Assembly (NCBI GenBank): GCA_038744785.1
Contig: JBCDLX010000002.1
Location: forward strand, 1-64,000
DNA length: 64,000 bases
Direction of reading: 5' to 3'
Source of the DNA: Ovoidimarina sp038744785
GTDB lineage: Bacteria > Pseudomonadota > Alphaproteobacteria > Rhodobacterales > Rhodobacteraceae
A program made the position numbers and the translations under genes. A model generated the notes under the pieces. It was given only the letters and a program-made list of their open reading frames with translations, searched no databases and was not told the origin of the DNA. Shown in pieces: positions 59,888 to 64,000 of the stretch (position 1 is the first letter of the stretch; each line of letters starts with the position of its first letter).

Positions 59888-60655
59888 GTGGAGCTTCGGC
59901 TCGAAAACATAAACCACGTTTACGGTGACACGCAGGTTCTGGACGGGATCTCGCTTACGATTCCGTCCGGGCAGATCACCTGCTTGATCGGGCCGTCGGG
60001 CTGCGGGAAATCGACGCTGCTTCGGCTTGCAGGCGGGCTAGAACTCCCAACTGGTGGAGACGTCATTCAGGTTGGTGATCCTCCATCAGGAAGCTTGAAC
60101 CCGCTGACATACGTGTTTCAGGATTTTGCGCTGCTGCCATGGAGGACGGCGGCGGACAACGTGTCGTTGGCACTTGAGGATCATCCAATAAGCGCCAAAG
60201 AAAGAAGCGAAATAGTTGCCGAAACTCTGACGCGGACGGGTTTGATCGAGTTTCGTGACGCGTATCCAAAGAACCTGTCCGGCGGGATGAAACAGCGCGT
60301 GGCCATCGCGCGGGCTTTAGCGGTGCGGCCCGCCGTCTGGCTTATGGACGAGCCGTTGTCGGCACTTGATGCGCAAACCCGCGAGCTTTTGATGGATGAC
60401 CTCGTCGGGCTTTGGTGCCGGGAACCCTTCACTGCGATCTATGTAACCCACAACCTGGCCGAAGCGGTGCGCCTTGGCCACCGCATAGCGGTCTTGTCGC
60501 GCCGTCCTGGCCGGGTGCGCGAGATAGTCGAAGTTCGCACACCCCTTGACGCGCGCGGCACCGCCGATCCGCAGCTAGAGGCACATCAACGCCGACTGTG
60601 GGGGCTGATCCGGGACGAGGCGCAAGCCGCCGATCGGGAGCTTGTGAATGGTTGA
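59888..60655 (+). CDS. SsuB/TauB-type ABC ATP-binding protein
   Basis: A 255-residue ATPase: Walker A GPSGCGKSTLLRLAGG, Q-loop FQDFALLPWRTAADN, signature LSGGMKQRVAIARA, Walker B WLMDEPLSALD and VTHNLAEAVRLGHRI. The FALLPWRT sequence is typical of the nitrate/sulfonate/taurine branch. The start is GTG, one base after the preceding stop; it overlaps the permease gene by 8 bases. Confidence 0.92.
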   Translation: MELRLENINHVYGDTQVLDGISLTIPSGQITCLIGPSGCGKSTLLRLAGGLELPTGGDVIQVGDPPSGSLNPLTYVFQDFALLPWRTAADNVSLALEDHPISAKERSEIVAETLTRTGLIEFRDAYPKNLSGGMKQRVAIARALAVRPAVWLMDEPLSALDAQTRELLMDDLVGLWCREPFTAIYVTHNLAEAVRLGHRIAVLSRRPGRVREIVEVRTPLDARGTADPQLEAHQRRLWGLIRDEAQAADRELVNG

Positions 60656-61439
60656 TCAGGCCGTGATCCCGTTCCGCGGCGGCGGTTTCCGACCCCGCCC
60701 GGTCCGCTTCATCGGGGTCGCGACCTTTGCGGTTCTGATCCTTCTGATCGAATGGGGTACGCGGGCGGGCTGGATTTCCAACCTGACCTTGCCGCGGCCT
60801 TCCGATGTGGCGCTGACACTCTGGTCATTGGCGAAAACCGGTGCCCTTTGGGACCATCTTGCACCATCGCTATCGCGTTTTGCCGTCGGCTCCGCGATGG
60901 GGGTGACAGCGGGCATCGCAATAGGTGTCACGATTGGGCTGTTTTCTTTGGCCCGAGCAGGGCTTGTACCGCTTGTTGCCGCGATTTTTCCGATCCCGAA
61001 GATCGCGCTTCTTCCGCTTTTTGTGATTTGGTTCGGGATTGGTGAAGGGTCGAAATATGCGTTGATCGCGCTTGGGACTTTTACACCGACGGTCGTTGCA
61101 ACCTACGGCGCAGTCGACAATGTGGACCGAACGCTGATCCGCATGGGCCAGAGCTTTGGATTGTCATGGACGTCGATTGTCCGAAAGATCGTACTGCCGG
61201 GGGCCATGCCGGGCATCCTGTCGGGGCTGCGGGTGTCGCTCGCAATCGCGATCATACTTTTGACAGCGGCTGAAATGATTGGTGCACGCTACGGCATTGG
61301 CGCCTATGTGCTGGAAGCGGGTTCGCTTTACGATCTGGAACGCTTGTTTGCCGGCGTTGTGATCTTGTCGACGCTTGGCGTCGTTGTGAACGGGATATTG
61401 GCGCGGTTTGAGGCACGCCTTCTGGCGTGGCGGAGTTGA
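60648..61439 (+). CDS. SsuC/TauC-type ABC permease
   Basis: A 263-residue permease with six predicted helices. Conserved sequences are IFPIPKIALLPLFVIWFGIGEGSKYALIALGTFTPTVVATYGAV, MGQSFGLSWTSIVRKIVLPGAMPGILSGLRVSLAIA and LTAAEMIGARYGIGAYVLEAGSLYDLERLFAGVV. It completes the importer with the two genes before it and ends 3 bases before the polysaccharide-lyase-like gene. Confidence 0.92.
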   Translation: MVDQAVIPFRGGGFRPRPVRFIGVATFAVLILLIEWGTRAGWISNLTLPRPSDVALTLWSLAKTGALWDHLAPSLSRFAVGSAMGVTAGIAIGVTIGLFSLARAGLVPLVAAIFPIPKIALLPLFVIWFGIGEGSKYALIALGTFTPTVVATYGAVDNVDRTLIRMGQSFGLSWTSIVRKIVLPGAMPGILSGLRVSLAIAIILLTAAEMIGARYGIGAYVLEAGSLYDLERLFAGVVILSTLGVVVNGILARFEARLLAWRS

Positions 61440-61442
61440 CGG

Positions 61443-62324
61443 ATGGATGACGAACGGCCCGACTACGCGCAGCTGCGCGTACACGATCCGCTGACCGGAA
61501 CGGATTTTGCACCCGGCGCAGGGATCTACTATCGCGACAACTACGAACAGCGTGCGGGCCATGTAGGTTTTGGCGAAGGTGCGCTGCGGAACGGCAAGCC
61601 AACATTGCGCTTGGGTGTGCGCGCACATTGCAAGCCCGGCGACGAGGATTGCAGCGAACGCGCCGAGGTTTGGGAGCACCCCGAAAGTTGGGCGCCCTAT
61701 CGGGCCGGTGTGTGGCGCGGGTTCGCAGTCCGTTTCGTGCCGCCCATCCCGGATGATACCCACCGCTATGTGATTGCGCAGTGGAAGCGCGAAATCGCAG
61801 GCGCCCACGGCAACTTCAGCCCCTACTTCGCGCTTCGGATGCGCGGCGGACATCTGTTTGCAACAATCGAGACGAACCTTTTGTCGTCGACAAAGGGCAC
61901 CGGCGCATCGGCTTGGCTGCGACCAGATACCGAGCAGACGCGTATTCTTGCGGCCGTCAATGAAGCCTGGGACCCCGCGACGACGCCGGAATATACGACG
62001 CGCACCACCGAAATTACGGTAACCGCGCGGGACGCGCCCTTGCCGCGACCCAGCAAAGACTGGATGGATTTCGCCGTTTATACCCGGCCCGGTCCGGAAG
62101 GCGACGGGCGGATCGAATTGTTTGTCAACGGCGTTTGGGTGATGTCTGCCACGGGCCGAATTGGACATGGGGAAGAGCGTTTGGGTCCGCGACAATACTT
62201 CAAGTTCGGCCCCTATCGTGCTGCTGCTCCGGGAAAATGGAGCTTGGACTATGCTGACTACTGCCGGTCACCCATTGCCGCCGATGTCTTGGGCCGTGAC
62301 GTTCCGGAACTGGGCTTGCCTTAG
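61443..62324 (+). CDS. Heparin-lyase-I-like polysaccharide lyase family protein
   Basis: A 293-residue protein resembling the heparin lyase I/alginate-lyase-like jelly-roll family: ERAEVWEHPESWAPYRAGVWRGFAVRFVPPIPDDTHRYVIAQWKREI, SPYFALRMRGGHLF, WMDFAVYTRPGPEGDGRIELFVNGVWV and the final RQYFKFGPYR-like segment. There is no signal peptide; it begins MDDERPDYAQLR. A cytoplasmic place is unusual for a lyase, unless the start is mis-set or it exits another way. It directly follows the ABC permease and overlaps chpT by 4 bases tail to tail. Confidence 0.75.
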   Translation: MDDERPDYAQLRVHDPLTGTDFAPGAGIYYRDNYEQRAGHVGFGEGALRNGKPTLRLGVRAHCKPGDEDCSERAEVWEHPESWAPYRAGVWRGFAVRFVPPIPDDTHRYVIAQWKREIAGAHGNFSPYFALRMRGGHLFATIETNLLSSTKGTGASAWLRPDTEQTRILAAVNEAWDPATTPEYTTRTTEITVTARDAPLPRPSKDWMDFAVYTRPGPEGDGRIELFVNGVWVMSATGRIGHGEERLGPRQYFKFGPYRAAAPGKWSLDYADYCRSPIAADVLGRDVPELGLP

Positions 62325-62950
62325 CAACCGATCCTGATCTCTGCCTCGCCAAACGTGGTGCTGAGCGTTCGGCCAGCCCTTGCGGCCGCGTCTGAGACAA
62401 GCGCAAACTGAACGTGGGCTGGTGAGACATCGGTTTCGACATTCGGTTCAACCAGCAGCAGCGCCCAAATATCGGGATCGATCTTCAGACGATCTGCCTT
62501 TCCCAAGACGAACCATCCGGTTTCGCTGCCCGAAATCGTGATCTCACCACCAAAGGGCATCGCGGTTTCAAGGCACTGCAAGAGAAGAAAAGCGAGCTTG
62601 ACGCGGACGCGTTCCAGCGGTCCCTCGACCTTCCAGTGGATGGTTAGACGTCCGCCCCGGTTCATGGCGCCAAGGATGTCTAGAACTTCGCTTTGGGGGA
62701 TCGCCTGTCCGATGCTGGCGGCCCCGAACGCGATGCGAAAGAACCGTATGCGCGCGTTCGCGCTTTCGACGCTTTCGGCAATCAATGCGATTTCGGGCGC
62801 ACCAGAGATCCCCGACATCGACAAAAGCTCGACTCCGTTGCCGATCGCTCCAAGTGGGCTGATAAGGTCGTGACAGATGCGCGACCCCAGAAGCGCGCTA
62901 AGATCGCGCGTAGCGCGACGAGGGCTGTCGTGACCGCCATCGGCGCTCAC
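62321..62950 (-). CDS. chpT: Histidine phosphotransferase ChpT
   Basis: A 209-residue ChpT, which passes phosphate from CckA to CtrA and CpdR in the alphaproteobacterial cell-cycle/motility relay. The phospho-acceptor helix reads SRICHDLISPLGAIGNGVELL with the histidine near residue 22. A degenerate ATPase-like domain follows (GGRLTIHWKVEGPLERVRVKLAFLLLQ, FGGEITISGSE). The start is GTG at 62950; the open frame continues upstream over the divergent DUF3553 gene and is not coding there. The two start codons are 36 bases apart. Confidence 0.9.
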   Translation of the reverse strand: MSADGGHDSPRRATRDLSALLGSRICHDLISPLGAIGNGVELLSMSGISGAPEIALIAESVESANARIRFFRIAFGAASIGQAIPQSEVLDILGAMNRGGRLTIHWKVEGPLERVRVKLAFLLLQCLETAMPFGGEITISGSETGWFVLGKADRLKIDPDIWALLLVEPNVETDVSPAHVQFALVSDAAARAGRTLSTTFGEAEIRIGC

Positions 62951-62986
62951 TTGTGCCCTCGCGAGGACGGATGTGTGAGGGAAACG

Positions 62987-63169
62987 ATGAGTGACATCAG
63001 CGCACTTCTGGAGCCGGGCATGCTGGTCCGCCATCCTACACAGGCAGACTGGGGGATCGGACAAGTCCAGTCGAACATCGATGGCAGGATCACCGTGAAC
63101 TTCGAAAACGAAGGCAAGGTAGTCATCGATGGGCGTAGAATCGAACTGGTCATGGTGTTCGAGCTCTGA
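62987..63169 (+). CDS. DUF3553 small protein
   Basis: A 60-residue protein: MSDISALLEPGMLVRHPTQ, then ADWGIGQVQSNIDGRITVNFENEGKVVIDG. This is the DUF3553 family (SH3-like beta barrel with V-xHP..DWGxGQVQS), found divergent from chpT in Rhodobacteraceae. GTGAGGGA lies before the ATG. The family function is unknown; the DWGxGQVQS core resembles a CarD-like fold. Confidence 0.88.
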   Translation: MSDISALLEPGMLVRHPTQADWGIGQVQSNIDGRITVNFENEGKVVIDGRRIELVMVFEL

Positions 63170-63325
63170 TCAACGGCGAAAGTGCCGCCGAAGGGTATGA
63201 TGACACAACCTATGGTTTATTTCAAGTCAATATGAGCAGCTTTTGATAGATCCGGACAGGAGCCTGGTTTCCCCCAGTCCCGTTTCGCACTAAGAAGCGC
63301 GTCACGATGACGACTGACCGGCTCT

Positions 63326-64000
63326 ATGGACCGCTACGACCCCAACCTTTCCGTGCGCCTTGCCGTAAGCGACGAAGACCTCGCAGCTGCGGCACGCCTG
63401 CGCTACCGCGTGTTCGTGAAGGAACTGGGTGGGGATGGCGCGCTTGTCGATCACGACGCCGGGCTTGAGCGGGATAGGTTCGACCCGTTTTTCGATCACC
63501 TGCTTCTTATCGATGCGCGTCGGGATCCCAAGGCGCTTGATCATGTTGTGGGTGTCTACAGGGTCATGCGTGACGATCAGGCAAGGGCCGCCGGACAATT
63601 CTACTCGGAAGACGAATACGACCTGAGCGTTCTCAGACAAAGTGACCGACGTCTATTGGAGCTTGGCCGATCCTGCCTTGACCGCGACTATCGTGGTGGT
63701 GCAGCGCTCTTCCAACTCTGGACTGGGGTTGCAGACTATGTCGCACAGCATGGGATCGAAGTGTTGTTCGGGGTCGCGAGCTTCCATGGAACCGATGTCA
63801 CCCGCCTTGCCGAGCCGCTGACGCTTTTACATACCCAATACCTTGCTCCGCCCGCGTTGCGTGTACGTGCGGTCGAGGCACGTTTTCAGCCAATGCTGTT
63901 GACTGACCCAGCGCGGATAGATCGTGTCGCGGCGATGCGGCAGATCCCGTCATTGATCAAAAGCTATCTCAAACTGGGCGGTTTTGTGGGCGAGGGGGCG
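63326..64000 (+). CDS. olsB: L-ornithine N-alpha-acyltransferase OlsB (3-prime end outside window)
   Basis: The frame starting MDRYDPNLSVRLAVSDEDL at 63326 stays open to the window end (225 codons). It matches OlsB/acyl-ACP-dependent GNAT acyltransferases that make lyso-ornithine lipid: AAARLRYRVFVKELGGDGALVDH, DPFFDHLLLID, VVGVYRVMRDDQA, LLELGRSCLDRDYRGGAALFQLW, FGVASFHGTDVTRLAEPLTLLH and IPSLIKSYLKLGGFVGEGA. Ornithine lipids replace phospholipids under phosphate limitation. The partner olsA probably follows. About 150 bases upstream hold no other gene. Confidence 0.92.
   Translation, partial: MDRYDPNLSVRLAVSDEDLAAAARLRYRVFVKELGGDGALVDHDAGLERDRFDPFFDHLLLIDARRDPKALDHVVGVYRVMRDDQARAAGQFYSEDEYDLSVLRQSDRRLLELGRSCLDRDYRGGAALFQLWTGVADYVAQHGIEVLFGVASFHGTDVTRLAEPLTLLHTQYLAPPALRVRAVEARFQPMLLTDPARIDRVAAMRQIPSLIKSYLKLGGFVGEGA

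Noticed and set aside
62951..63064. N-terminal extension of ChpT
   Set aside because: It runs over the divergent DUF3553 gene, and the family homology starts near the GTG at 62950.
1..64000. CRISPR arrays, insertion sequences, rRNA genes
   Set aside because: No regular repeat-spacer pattern, no intact transposase with terminal repeats and no rRNA segments are visible.

Overview
The window looks like a chromosomal segment of a marine alphaproteobacterium of the Rhodobacteraceae (Roseobacter group). I infer this from the gene content, not from a search. The supporting markers are a chpT/DUF3553 divergent pair, an L21 ribosomal protein with an alanine/lysine-rich tail ending in a helix-hairpin-helix, the order rplU-rpmA-GNAT-GNAT-obgE-proB-proA, a VPLPA-CTERM protein, a sodium-pumping NQR complex and an OlsB-type ornithine lipid enzyme.

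Region by region. 1-2.9 kb: a fused double-ATPase peptide-type ABC protein, a small membrane protein and a CBS-domain protein. 3.0-10.3 kb: the complete Na+-NQR system, with nqrABCDEF on the plus strand and the maturation genes nqrM and apbE divergent from it. A YeiH-type transporter follows. 11.6-24.9 kb: a sugar-acid locus of idonate/gluconate type (idonate dehydrogenase, 2-hydroxyacid dehydrogenase, gluconate 5-dehydrogenase, gluconokinase, a 3-hydroxyisobutyrate-dehydrogenase-like enzyme), two LacI-family regulators and two ribose-class ABC importers. The second importer has a LuxP-like binding protein. GntR-box-like operators of the form GTTAN4TAAC sit in both divergent promoter regions. 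25.0-32.5 kb: a third LacI regulator and a family-1 sugar ABC importer, followed by a b561-like membrane protein, an SMP-30/gluconolactonase and a GlcG/HbpS protein, behind a near-perfect operator pair. 32.6-39.8 kb, minus strand: a BMP-type nucleoside/heterocycle ABC importer with an amidase and a cytosine-deaminase-like amidohydrolase.

40.5-46.7 kb is the most unusual part. A decayed stretch holds remnants of phnC, a small secreted protein and an aldo/keto reductase. Next comes a three-gene operon directly behind a Zur-like box: a COG0523 metallochaperone, a DUF1826 protein and a class III alcohol dehydrogenase that has lost two of its four structural-zinc cysteines. Then come a serine-recombinase tail and a tRNA-Ser(CGA). 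I read this as a zinc-starvation cassette, possibly on a degraded island next to a tRNA gene.

46.8-64 kb is mostly housekeeping: a DUF2059-like protein, two paralogous WHxH membrane proteins, a Cache-adenylate cyclase, rplU-rpmA, acetyltransferases, obgE, proB, a VPLPA-CTERM protein, proA, an SsuABC-type importer with a polysaccharide-lyase-like gene, chpT, a DUF3553 protein and a truncated olsB at the window edge. Functions are assigned by reading motifs and remembered family sequences; no database search was run.
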